DNA of 7,183 nt from Pseudomonadota bacterium (lineage in GTDB: Bacteria; Pseudomonadota; Alphaproteobacteria; Sphingomonadales; Sphingomonadaceae). The notes under the pieces are model-generated. The model searched no databases. It was not told where the DNA came from and saw only the letters and a program-made list of their open reading frames with translations. The position numbers were made by a program, and so were the translations under genes. Shown here piece after piece: positions 1 through 6,088 of this stretch. The stretch is taken from assembly GCA_023392555.1 (NCBI GenBank), contig JAEVYW010000307.1, positions 1 to 7,183 of the forward strand, given 5' to 3'. Position 1 is the first letter of the stretch; the number at the start of each line of letters is the position of its first letter.

Positions 1-2
1 CC

Positions 3-131
3 GACCACCGCATCAACCTGACGCTGCACAAATTGCCCGAGATCCTCGAAGGCGAGGCTCTTGGGGGATTGATCGATGCCCTTGTTTCGGAGGACGAGGC
101 CGAGCGTCTCGCCGGCCTGGAAGAACAGTGA
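3..131 (+). CDS. prfA: Peptide chain release factor 1 (RF1), C-terminal end only
   Basis: This is the last 42 codons of a gene that begins upstream of the window, ending in TGA at 129-131. The visible peptide starts [11 protein letters not shown] and continues through a Leu/Glu-rich helix to a GLEEQ end, which matches the conserved C-terminus of bacterial RF1 (the E. coli protein has [11 protein letters not shown] at the same place). RF1 recognises UAA and UAG stop codons and triggers peptide release on the ribosome. The GGQ and codon-recognition motifs lie in the missing part. The stop overlaps the GTG start of prmC by four bases. The modifying enzyme following its substrate is the classical prfA-prmC arrangement and strongly supports the call. 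Confidence 0.93.
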   Translation, partial: DHRINLTLHKLPEILEGEALGGLIDALVSEDEAERLAGLEEQ

Positions 132-958
132 CCAGCATCGCACGGGCGCTCAGCCGGGCGACCCAGCAGATCGGTGCCGTAAGCGACACCCCGCGCCTCG
201 ACGCCGAGCTTCTGATGGCGGAAGCCCTCAACGTCGACCGCGATCGCCTGCTTCTCTCGCCGCAGGGCAAGGAAGCTCCGGAGCGCTTCTGGCCGATGGT
301 CGAGCGCCGCGTCCAAGGCGAGCCTGTCGCCTACGTCACCGGGCGACGCGCCTTTTGGGACATCGAGCTACACGTCGGCCCCGGCGTGCTCATTCCGCGT
401 CCCGACAGCGAAGTGCTGATCGCGTCGGCGCTGGAGCACTTCGATGGAACGCCGGGCCCCGAGCGGATTCTCGACCTCGGCACCGGGCCCGGCACCCTGC
501 TGCTCGCCGCCCTCGACCTGTGGCCCAAGGCAACCGGTGTGGGCATCGATCTCTCGCGCCAGGCCCTGTCCTACGCCGCGGCCAATGCCCGCCGGCTGGG
601 CTTCGAACCGCGCGCGAAGCTCAAGATTGGCGACTGGGCCAAGGGCGTGAACGAGCAGTTCGACTTGATCCTCTGCAACCCGCCCTATGTCGCAGTAGGC
701 GCCAAGCTTGGCCCGGGCGTCGCGGAATATGAGCCCGACGAGGCGCTTTTCGCCGGCAGCGAAGGCCTTGACGCCTATCGTGTGCTTGCGCCCCAACTGC
801 CCGCTCTGCTCGCCAAGAATGGGCTGGCGGCGGTCGAAATCGGGTCGGATCAGGGGGAAGCCGTCCCAGAGATTCTTGCCCGCGATGGCCTCTCCGCGAC
901 AGTGGCTCCCGACCTCGCCGGCCGTCCCCGTGCTGTGCTGTTAACCTGGGCTATTTAG
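128..958 (+). CDS. prmC: Release factor glutamine N5-methyltransferase PrmC
   Basis: This 276-residue cytosolic enzyme methylates, using S-adenosylmethionine, the glutamine of the GGQ motif in release factors RF1 and RF2, which raises termination efficiency. The N-terminal helical substrate-binding domain (about residues 1-80) contains [10 protein letters not shown] from residue 63. IPRPDSE follows at 89-95, where many homologues have PRPDTE. The SAM-binding motif I is DLGTGPG at 116-122. The catalytic NPPY, which holds the target glutamine side chain, is at 184-187. Length is normal for the family (about 275-290). The GTG start at 128 lies in a GTGA overlap with the prfA stop, so translation is probably coupled. 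The gene ends in TAG with no terminator-like hairpin after it. Confidence 0.96.
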   Translation: MTSIARALSRATQQIGAVSDTPRLDAELLMAEALNVDRDRLLLSPQGKEAPERFWPMVERRVQGEPVAYVTGRRAFWDIELHVGPGVLIPRPDSEVLIASALEHFDGTPGPERILDLGTGPGTLLLAALDLWPKATGVGIDLSRQALSYAAANARRLGFEPRAKLKIGDWAKGVNEQFDLILCNPPYVAVGAKLGPGVAEYEPDEALFAGSEGLDAYRVLAPQLPALLAKNGLAAVEIGSDQGEAVPEILARDGLSATVAPDLAGRPRAVLLTWAI

Positions 959-966
959 AAAATCGC

Positions 967-995
967 TTGTCATATAGAGTCGGGGACACTACATC
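967..995 (+). promoter_or_regulatory. Candidate sigma-70-type promoter for the DUF4167-phoR unit
   Basis: TTGTCA at 967-972 matches five of six bases of the -35 consensus. After a 17-base spacer, TACATC at 990-995 is a weak -10 match. The site lies just after the prmC stop, in the only relatively AT-rich stretch of the gap, where a promoter for the downstream gene is expected. Transcription from here would give a leader of about 180 nt. The -10 is poor, so this is only a candidate. TTGTCAT also resembles a PHO half-site, but no partner exists 11 bases away on either side. Confidence 0.35.
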
Positions 996-1183
996 TTAGG
1001 CAGGACCGGGGCCGCTCCTTGATGAAAGAGCCGGGCGCCTCCGCTCCACCCCCGACGCAATCGCCCGATCGATAGCGCCTTGAAGGCGCTGTCCGGAACG
1101 AGAGGGTCAGGCCCTTGGCGCCGCTGTGCGCAGGCCTGCCTCCCAAGGCGAAAGGGGAAGCTTCTGGTTAAGGAAGTAGGATT
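996..1183 (+). promoter_or_regulatory. Long 5' leader of the DUF4167 gene with candidate RNA hairpins
   Basis: No convincing gene lies between prmC and the TTG start at 1184. Two self-complementary elements are visible. The first is a perfect inverted repeat at 1074-1090. The second pairs CAGGCC (1108-1113) with GGCCTG (1133-1138), extended beyond one mismatch by three further pairs including a G-U. A competing or pseudoknotted pairing, CCTTGG (1113-1118) with CCAAGG (1143-1148), is also possible. Neither element is followed by a T-run, so they do not look like intrinsic terminators. The region ends in a good ribosome-binding site. This could be a regulatory leader, or a small RNA in its own right. 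GC-rich DNA forms such pairings by chance, so structure is inferred only. Confidence 0.4.
1074..1090 (+). repeat. Perfect 17-base inverted repeat in the DUF4167 leader
   Basis: AGCGCCTT and AAGGCGCT flank a single G. As RNA this gives a six-pair GC-rich stem with a TTGAA loop. It could also be a dyad operator for a dimeric regulator. No T-tract follows, so it is not a typical rho-independent terminator. Confidence 0.6.
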
Positions 1184-1186
1184 TTG
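1170..1186 (+). promoter_or_regulatory. Ribosome-binding site and TTG start of the DUF4167 gene
   Basis: AAGGA at 1170-1174 lies nine bases before TTG at 1184-1186. An in-frame TAA at 1169-1171 and the absence of any ATG or GTG codon between it and 1184 exclude an upstream start. The RG-rich family N-terminus (INNRQGGRRRGRGG) begins immediately after the TTG. This rare start codon is therefore well supported and may keep synthesis low. Confidence 0.75.
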
Positions 1187-1879
1187 ATCAACAATCGACA
1201 GGGCGGCCGCCGTCGCGGCCGTGGGGGGCAACGGGGACCGAACCTCGGCGGACAGCAGGGCGGTGGAAACCGTCAGGACAACCGCCAGCGCGGAAACGCG
1301 GCGCAGCTGCTTGAAAAGTACAAGAGCATGGCGCGCGACGCACAGCTTTCCGGCGACCGTGTCCAGACCGAATATTATCTTCAGTTCGCGGACCACTATT
1401 TTCGCGTCCTCAGCGAGAGCCGCGCGCGGTTCGAAGACCAGCGCCGCCAGCGTGGTGACGACGATTCCGATGAGGATGAGGGCGAGGACGAACTGATCGA
1501 GGCTGGTGAAGACACCGGCTCCGACGACGGCGAGTCCGAGCAGAATTACGAGCGTCCGCGTCGCCGCGAGCGCGGTGACCGCGGCGATCGGGGTGAGCGC
1601 AGCGAAAGGGGCGAACGCTCTGATCGGGGCGAACGTCAGGAGCGCGAACCGCGCTTCGCTCGCGAGGATCGTCCGCGCCGCGAACGCCCGGCGCGGAACG
1701 GCGCAGCCGCCGATCGCGACGAGGACGAAGGCATCGCCATCGATGCTCTTCCGCCGTCGATCAGCGCCGAGGTTTCGAACGACACCGACGAAGCCGAAGA
1801 GACGACACTTCGCCCGCGCCGCCGTACGCGCCGCCCGCGTACCGAGGATGGTGAAGGCGAGATCGCGCCGGCGGCGTGA
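1184..1879 (+). CDS. DUF4167-family RG-rich, intrinsically disordered protein
   Basis: The protein has 231 residues. Residues 5-36 are Arg/Gly/Gln-rich, like RGG RNA-binding tails. Residues 37-76 are the conserved DUF4167 helical core (GNAAQLLEKY, then ARDAQLSGDRV and YYLQFADHYFRVL), the basis of the call. Residues 92-119 are a strongly acidic Asp/Glu run. Residues 124-172 are Arg-rich with repeated RG(D/E) triplets, and a mixed-charge tail has the basic patch RPRRRTRRPR near the end. No signal peptide or membrane segment is visible. The family is common in Alphaproteobacteria next to prfA and prmC, and its function is not known to me. RNA or ribosome binding is inferred from composition and neighbours. 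The start is TTG, and the stop overlaps the GTG of the downstream kinase gene. Confidence 0.85.
   Translation: MINNRQGGRRRGRGGQRGPNLGGQQGGGNRQDNRQRGNAAQLLEKYKSMARDAQLSGDRVQTEYYLQFADHYFRVLSESRARFEDQRRQRGDDDSDEDEGEDELIEAGEDTGSDDGESEQNYERPRRRERGDRGDRGERSERGERSDRGERQEREPRFAREDRPRRERPARNGAAADRDEDEGIAIDALPPSISAEVSNDTDEAEETTLRPRRRTRRPRTEDGEGEIAPAA
1571..1636 (+). repeat. Codon-degenerate RG(D/E) triplet repeat within the DUF4167 gene
   Basis: Residues 130-151 are built from RGD, RGE, RSE and RSD units in tandem, about seven copies. The nucleotide copies differ at third positions, so the repeat is conserved at protein level rather than being a recent DNA slippage product. Such charged RG arrays are typical of flexible RNA-contacting or phase-separating segments. 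Confidence 0.6.
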
Positions 1880-2892
1880 TCTTCACGCTTAACAAGGACA
1901 AGAGCCGTCAGCTCATCGAAGGGCTGACGGAGCCTGCGTTGGTCGTTCGCGGCGCAGCCGTGATCATGAGCAATGCCGCATCGCGCGACCTGTTCGGTAT
2001 CGCGATCGAGGGTGTGGACGTCCGCCAGGTCCTCCCCCATCCAGCCGTCATCGAACGGCTCGTGCGTGGGAAACTGCGCACCGCCGATGAAGTCGAAGTC
2101 GCCGGCTTGGGCGGATCGCGCCGACACTGGCTTGCGCGCCTTGCGCCGCTTGACGACGGCTCCGTGATGGTTCGCCTGATCGACCGCAACGAGGCGCGAG
2201 CCGCAGAGCAGATGCGCGTCGACTTCGTCGCCAATGCGAGCCACGAACTGCGCACGCCCTTGTCGACTGTTATCGGCTATTCGGAAACGCTGCGTGAAAG
2301 CGACGGCACGATCGACGACGAGACCCGGGCCAAATTCCTCGCCGTCGTCCATGACGAGGCCCGCCGTATGCAGCGCGTCGTCGAAGACCTGATCTCGCTT
2401 TCCCGGATCGAAGCCGAGAAGTTCACGACTCCGACGGAGCCGGTGGACATCGCGCCGATGATCGACGTTGCCGTCGAAAGCGCTGCCCGGATGGCTGCCG
2501 AGCGAGGGTCGGAGTTGAAATGCAACGTCGCGACTGACCTTCCGCCGATCTCCGCGGATCGAGGGCAGGTCCTCCAGGTTCTGGACAATCTCATCACCAA
2601 CGCCCTGCGCTACGGCGAGCCTGGTACGCCCGTCAGCATCTCCGCAAGGCTGGAGGGCGGAATGGTCCATGTCGAGGTCGCGGATCGGGGCGAAGGCATT
2701 CCGGCCGAAGATATCCCGCGGCTGACCGAGCGTTTTTACCGCGTCGATACCAGCCGCAGCCGTGGACTTGGCGGGACCGGTCTGGGCCTGTCCATCGTCA
2801 AGCACATCGTCGAGCGGCACCGCGGACGGCTGACCATTGAAAGCGTGGTCGGCAAGGGCACGACCATCCACGTCCTGCTGCCGATTTACTGA
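1876..2892 (+). CDS. phoR: PhoR-type sensor histidine kinase without a transmembrane region
   Basis: This 338-residue two-component kinase probably phosphorylates PhoB in the phosphate-starvation response. An N-terminal PAS-like region (about 10-95) contains EPALVV and NAASRDLFGI. A HisKA domain carries ASHELRTPLS with the phospho-accepting His123. The HATPase domain has the N box around DNLITNA (237-243, key Asn242), the G1 box DRGEGI (270-275) and the G2 box GLGGTGLGLSIV (297-308), so all catalytic motifs are present. Classical PhoR has one or two N-terminal membrane segments (E. coli about 430 residues). None is seen here, and an in-frame stop at 1852-1854 rules out a longer start. GTG at 1876 sits in a GTGA overlap with the DUF4167 stop. 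PhoR identity rests on similarity and on the downstream pit and pst genes. Cognate PhoB is not in the window. Confidence 0.85.
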   Translation: MIFTLNKDKSRQLIEGLTEPALVVRGAAVIMSNAASRDLFGIAIEGVDVRQVLPHPAVIERLVRGKLRTADEVEVAGLGGSRRHWLARLAPLDDGSVMVRLIDRNEARAAEQMRVDFVANASHELRTPLSTVIGYSETLRESDGTIDDETRAKFLAVVHDEARRMQRVVEDLISLSRIEAEKFTTPTEPVDIAPMIDVAVESAARMAAERGSELKCNVATDLPPISADRGQVLQVLDNLITNALRYGEPGTPVSISARLEGGMVHVEVADRGEGIPAEDIPRLTERFYRVDTSRSRGLGGTGLGLSIVKHIVERHRGRLTIESVVGKGTTIHVLLPIY

Positions 2893-2896
2893 TCAA

Positions 2897-2925
2897 CGGT
2901 CACCTGATTGTCATAATCCTCCCAG
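2897..2925 (+). promoter_or_regulatory. PHO box (PhoB-binding site) upstream of DUF47-pit
   Basis: CGGTCAC (2897-2903) and TTGTCAT (2908-2914) are direct repeats in exact 11-base register. Each matches six of seven bases of the PhoB half-site CTGTCAY, with a 4-base spacer as in the classical 18-base box. A third degenerate copy, CTCCCAG (2919-2925), keeps the register. The second half-site overlaps a possible -35 (TTGTCA 2908-2913), with weak TAACGC (2931-2936) 17 bases downstream as -10. That layout could serve repression as well as activation. Confidence 0.65.
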
Positions 2926-2969
2926 ACCGCTAACGCGCGGCGCGGTTTTCGCGTCTCGAAGGGAATTTC

Positions 2970-3614
2970 ATGTTCGGCTGGTTCCAGCGGTTGTTGCCTC
3001 AGAGAGGCGACTTCTTCGGGATGTTCGAAGCGCATGCGGCGATGCTGGTCAGCGCCGCCGAGGCGCTGCAGCAGTTGGCGGCCGATGGCGGCTCCACCGA
3101 GAAGCTGCTAAAGACCATCCAGGATCGCGAACATGTCGCTGACGACGTGATCCGCGATGTCCTGACCACCGTTCGCAAGACCTTCCTGACACCGTTCGAC
3201 CGTGGCGCGATCACGCATCTGATCGGCGCGATGGATGATTCGATCGACGAGATGCTCGCTGCCGCCCGCGCCATCGACCTCTATGAGGTGAAGGAGATGC
3301 GACGCGAGATGAAGGAAATCGTCGGCATCATCTACGAAGCCGCGAAAGTGACTGCGGAAGCCATTCCGTTGCTCCGCGATGTGACTCGAAACGGGGCGCA
3401 GCTTCACAAGCTGACCGAGCAGCTGGTTCGGCTCGAGGGCCGCGCCGACGATGTTCATGCTGCGGGCCTGAAGCGCGCTTTCCAGCAGATCGCGCGTCAG
3501 GACCCGCTTCAGTTCGCGGTGACTCGCGAGATCCTGCGCCACCTCGAGCGGGTGACCGACGCGTTCGAAGACGTCGCGAATCAGATCGACGGCATCGTCA
3601 TCGATCACGCCTAG
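2970..3614 (+). CDS. DUF47 (PhoU-like) phosphate transport accessory protein
   Basis: This 214-residue all-helical cytosolic protein belongs to the DUF47/TIGR00153 family, distant relatives of PhoU that usually sit beside PiT permeases and are thought to modulate them. The N-terminus (MFGWFQRLLPQRGDFFGMFEAHA) and the motif DREHVADDVI at 52-61 are typical. Four (E/D)xxxD motifs resembling the PhoU metal-binding pattern are visible: E54-D58, D89-D93, E156-D160 and E193-D197, two in each half as expected for a duplicated three-helix bundle. The ATG start has AAGGGA at 2959-2964, five bases upstream. The pit gene begins 12 bases after the stop, so the two form an operon. The pair matches the Sinorhizobium orfA-pit operon. 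Not PhoU itself, which is normally beside pstB-phoB. Confidence 0.9.
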   Translation: MFGWFQRLLPQRGDFFGMFEAHAAMLVSAAEALQQLAADGGSTEKLLKTIQDREHVADDVIRDVLTTVRKTFLTPFDRGAITHLIGAMDDSIDEMLAAARAIDLYEVKEMRREMKEIVGIIYEAAKVTAEAIPLLRDVTRNGAQLHKLTEQLVRLEGRADDVHAAGLKRAFQQIARQDPLQFAVTREILRHLERVTDAFEDVANQIDGIVIDHA

Positions 3615-3626
3615 GAGCGTTACGCT

Positions 3627-4640
3627 ATGCACGAGCTCGCGTTTCCGCTTCTCGTCGGCCTCATCATCGTCGCGCTCGCGTTCGACTTCCTGAACGGCCT
3701 GCACGATGCCGCCAATGCCATCGCGACGGTCGTTGCGACGCGCCTGCTCAAGCCGGTCACCGCCGTCGCCTTCGCTGCCTTTTTCAATTTCGCCGCTTAC
3801 TTCCTGTCTTTGGCAGTCCCGGAACTGCACAAGGTGGCCGACACGATCGGAAAGGGGCTGATCGACAAGGATCTCGTCACGCCCGCCGTAGTGTTTGGCG
3901 CGCTGGTCGGCGCAATGTTCTGGAACGTCGTCACCTGGTGGAAGGGCATTCCCTCATCGTCGAGCCACGCTTTGGTGGGCGGCCTGATCGGCGCGGGCGT
4001 CGCGCATGCCGGTCTGACCGGCATCCAATGGACCGGCCTCAACAAGACGCTGATCGCGATCGTGCTTTCGCCAACTTTGGGCATGATGCTTGCGATGCTC
4101 ATCATGCTTATCACCAGCTGGCTCGGAGTGCGCGCGACGGCTGCGGGGGCCGAGCGGAGCTTTCGAGTTCTGCACCTGATTTCGGCGGCCACTTACTCGC
4201 TGGGCCACGGCCTCAACGACGCGCAGAAGACCATGGGGATCATCGCGGTGCTGCTCTATTCGACCGGCTATCTCCAAGGCGATTTCCACGTGCCCCACTG
4301 GGTCGCGCTCAGCTGCTATGTCGCGATCGGCCTCGGCACGCTTTGCGGCGGCTGGAAGATCATCGAGACCATGGGCACGCGGATCACCAAGCTGTCGCAG
4401 CACCAGGGTTTCAGCGCATCGAGCGCCGGTACGGTCATCCTGATCTCCGCGTCCTATCTCGGCATTCCGGTGTCGACGACGCACACGATCACCGGCTGCG
4501 TCATCGGCGCGGGCGCTGCACGACGGGCTTCGGCGGTGCGCTGGCAGGTCGCGGGCAATGTCGCGACAGCATGGCTGATCACCATCCCCGCATCGGCCGC
4601 CGTTGCTGCCGCATTCTATTTGCTGGTGTCGCTCTTCTAA
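3627..4640 (+). CDS. pit: Low-affinity inorganic phosphate permease, PiT family
   Basis: This 337-residue inner-membrane permease takes up phosphate (as a metal-phosphate complex) driven by the proton gradient. The two inverted PiT signatures are intact: FLNGLHDAANAIATVV starting at residue 21 (D27, N30) and GHGLNDAQKTMG at 193-204 (N197, D198, K201). The paired substrate-region motifs GIPSSSSHAL (from 107) and GIPVSTTHTITG (279-290) mark the two pseudo-repeats. About ten hydrophobic segments are seen. E. coli PitA has 499 residues; this is the shorter form known from rhizobia and archaea (about 330). TAGGAG at 3612-3617 serves as ribosome-binding site nine bases before the ATG. It lies between DUF47 and pstC, so low- and high-affinity uptake genes are adjacent. 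Confidence 0.95.
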   Translation: MHELAFPLLVGLIIVALAFDFLNGLHDAANAIATVVATRLLKPVTAVAFAAFFNFAAYFLSLAVPELHKVADTIGKGLIDKDLVTPAVVFGALVGAMFWNVVTWWKGIPSSSSHALVGGLIGAGVAHAGLTGIQWTGLNKTLIAIVLSPTLGMMLAMLIMLITSWLGVRATAAGAERSFRVLHLISAATYSLGHGLNDAQKTMGIIAVLLYSTGYLQGDFHVPHWVALSCYVAIGLGTLCGGWKIIETMGTRITKLSQHQGFSASSAGTVILISASYLGIPVSTTHTITGCVIGAGAARRASAVRWQVAGNVATAWLITIPASAAVAAAFYLLVSLF

Positions 4641-4647
4641 GAGGGCG

Positions 4648-4676
4648 CTGTCTCAATTCTGTAACATTCGAGTCAC
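4648..4676 (+). promoter_or_regulatory. Triple half-site PHO box upstream of pstC
   Basis: Three 7-base units lie in exact 11-base steps: CTGTCTC (4648-4654), CTGTAAC (4659-4665) and GAGTCAC (4670-4676). They are separated by AT-rich 4-base spacers AATT and ATTC and match CTGTCAY in five, six and five positions. An array immediately before pst genes is what PhoB activation requires. Possible -10 elements are CTGAAC (4687-4692, at the usual distance) or CTAAAG (4698-4703). Confidence 0.75.
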
Positions 4677-4711
4677 GAAGCGGTCGCTGAACCGACGCTA
4701 AAGCGCGGTTT

Positions 4712-6088
4712 GTGACCTCAACCGTCGCCTTGCTAGCGGTTCTCGTGATCGCGGCCGCCGTCGGTGCGGTCGCCTTCACGCGTGCGCGTACACTTCGGAC
4801 CGGCGGGCGGCTTCACTCGGTGCCCGGCTACCACGGCGCTTATGCCGTGCTCTGGGTGTTGGCGCCGGCGCTGATATTGCTCGCGGCGTGGGTCCCGACC
4901 CAAACGCTTCTCGTGGACCAGGCCGTGCTGTCGAGCCCTGACGGTCTCACGCTTGCGCCTGCAGATCGTCAGGCCGTGCTCGCCGAAGCGCGGCAGATCG
5001 CCCACGGCGAGATCGCCGGCGGCTTCAATCCGCAGTCCTCGACCATCGCGCCGCTGATCAGCGAGGCGGAGAGCCGCTATTCTTCGATCGGCGGGATCGT
5101 CGCGATCCTCGTCGCGCTGGGCATCGGCGCCTTCCTGCTGTGGCGGCGGCGTGATCGGGAGTTTCGCGCGCGAACAGCTGTCGAGCGCTGGATGCATGTG
5201 ATCCTCGTCCTGGCGTCGCTGATCGCAATCCTGACGACGCTCGGAATCGTCCTGTCGCTGCTCTTCGAATCTTTGCGCTTCTTCAGCCTCGTCCCGCCGG
5301 GTGAGTTCCTGTTCGGAACGACGTGGAGCCCACAGACGGCGATACGTGCCGACCAGGCGGGATCGTCCGGAGCCTTTGGATCGGTGCCGCTCTTCTGGGG
5401 CACGATCTTCATCGGCGCGATCATCGCCATGATCGTCGCCATACCGCTGGGCCTGATGAGCGCCATCTACCTTACGCAATATGCGCCGGCGCGGGTTCGC
5501 TCGGTGCTCAAGCCGTTGCTCGAGATTCTCGCGGGCGTTCCGACCGTGGTTTACGGCTACTTCGCTGCGCTGACGCTCGCGCCGATGATCCGTGACCTCG
5601 GATTGGCCCTCGGCATCACCTCGTCCAGCAGCGAGAGCGCGCTGGCCGCTGGTTTGGTCATGGGTGTGATGATCATCCCGTTCGTCAGCTCGATGGCCGA
5701 CGATTCGATCGCTGCAGTGCCATCCGCAATGCGAGACGGCAGCCTCGCGCTGGGTGCGACGCGGTCGGAGACCATTCGCAAAGTGCTTCTTCCCGCCGCG
5801 CTTCCGGGTGTCGTCGGCGGCATCCTTCTCGCTGTCAGCCGCGCCATCGGCGAGACCATGATCGTCGTGATGGCCGCCGGCCTGTCGGCAAACCTCACCG
5901 CCAATCCGTTCGCAAGCGTGACCACTGTCACCGTCCAGATCGTCCAGCTGCTGACCGGCGACCAGGAATTCGACAGCGCCAAGACGCTGGCCGCCTTTGC
6001 GCTCGGCCTTGTGCTGTTCCTGATCACGCTCGCGCTCAACCTCATCGCGCTTCACGTCGTGCGGCGCTTCCGGGAAGCTTATGAATAG
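4712..6088 (+). CDS. pstC: Phosphate ABC transporter permease PstC, long form
   Basis: This is one of two membrane subunits of the high-affinity PstSCAB phosphate importer. It has 458 residues, against about 320 in E. coli PstC. Residues 1-160 are an extra N-terminal part: membrane segments at about 4-23 and 44-63, an outside loop at about 64-125 and another segment at about 127-145. This fits the PstC N-terminal family (DUF3708 type) seen in many Alphaproteobacteria. The permease core has segments near 160-188 and 229-252, the conserved LLEILAGVPTVVYGYFA starting at about 269, and the EAA loop DGSLALGATRSETIRKVLLP (342-361) that contacts the ATPase, then PG at 365-366. The GTG start at 4712 is the first in frame before the first membrane segment but has no Shine-Dalgarno sequence. 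The stop overlaps the pstA start by eight bases. Confidence 0.93.
   Translation: MTSTVALLAVLVIAAAVGAVAFTRARTLRTGGRLHSVPGYHGAYAVLWVLAPALILLAAWVPTQTLLVDQAVLSSPDGLTLAPADRQAVLAEARQIAHGEIAGGFNPQSSTIAPLISEAESRYSSIGGIVAILVALGIGAFLLWRRRDREFRARTAVERWMHVILVLASLIAILTTLGIVLSLLFESLRFFSLVPPGEFLFGTTWSPQTAIRADQAGSSGAFGSVPLFWGTIFIGAIIAMIVAIPLGLMSAIYLTQYAPARVRSVLKPLLEILAGVPTVVYGYFAALTLAPMIRDLGLALGITSSSSESALAAGLVMGVMIIPFVSSMADDSIAAVPSAMRDGSLALGATRSETIRKVLLPAALPGVVGGILLAVSRAIGETMIVVMAAGLSANLTANPFASVTTVTVQIVQLLTGDQEFDSAKTLAAFALGLVLFLITLALNLIALHVVRRFREAYE

Noticed and set aside
76..732. 218-codon + strand frame overlapping prfA and prmC
   Set aside because: Arg/Pro/Ala-rich translation without motifs, out of frame with a convincing PrmC.
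967..984. Possible PHO box after prmC (TTGTCAT at 967-973)
   Set aside because: Only one half-site is present. The nearest partner (AGTCG at 978-982) is offset by 10 rather than 11 bases and matches poorly.
1074..1100. Inverted repeat as a rho-independent terminator of prfA-prmC
   Set aside because: No T-run follows the stem, and it lies more than 100 bases past the prmC stop.
1202..1223. GGCGGCCGCC palindromes at the start of the DUF4167 gene as a regulatory site
   Set aside because: Fully explained by consecutive Gly and Arg codons of the RG-rich N-terminus.
1636..2871. 411-codon open frame on the - strand opposite phoR and the end of the DUF4167 gene
   Set aside because: No recognisable domain, and it spans two well-supported + strand genes. 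Explained by third-position GC bias.
2928..2955. GC-rich stretch before DUF47 as a hairpin or terminator
   Set aside because: Only short alternating GC self-complementarity; the TTTT at 2946-2949 does not follow a clear stem.
4681..4694. CGGT/ACCG inverted repeat between pit and pstC as a terminator
   Set aside because: Only a four-pair stem with no T-tract; more likely chance within the pstC promoter region.
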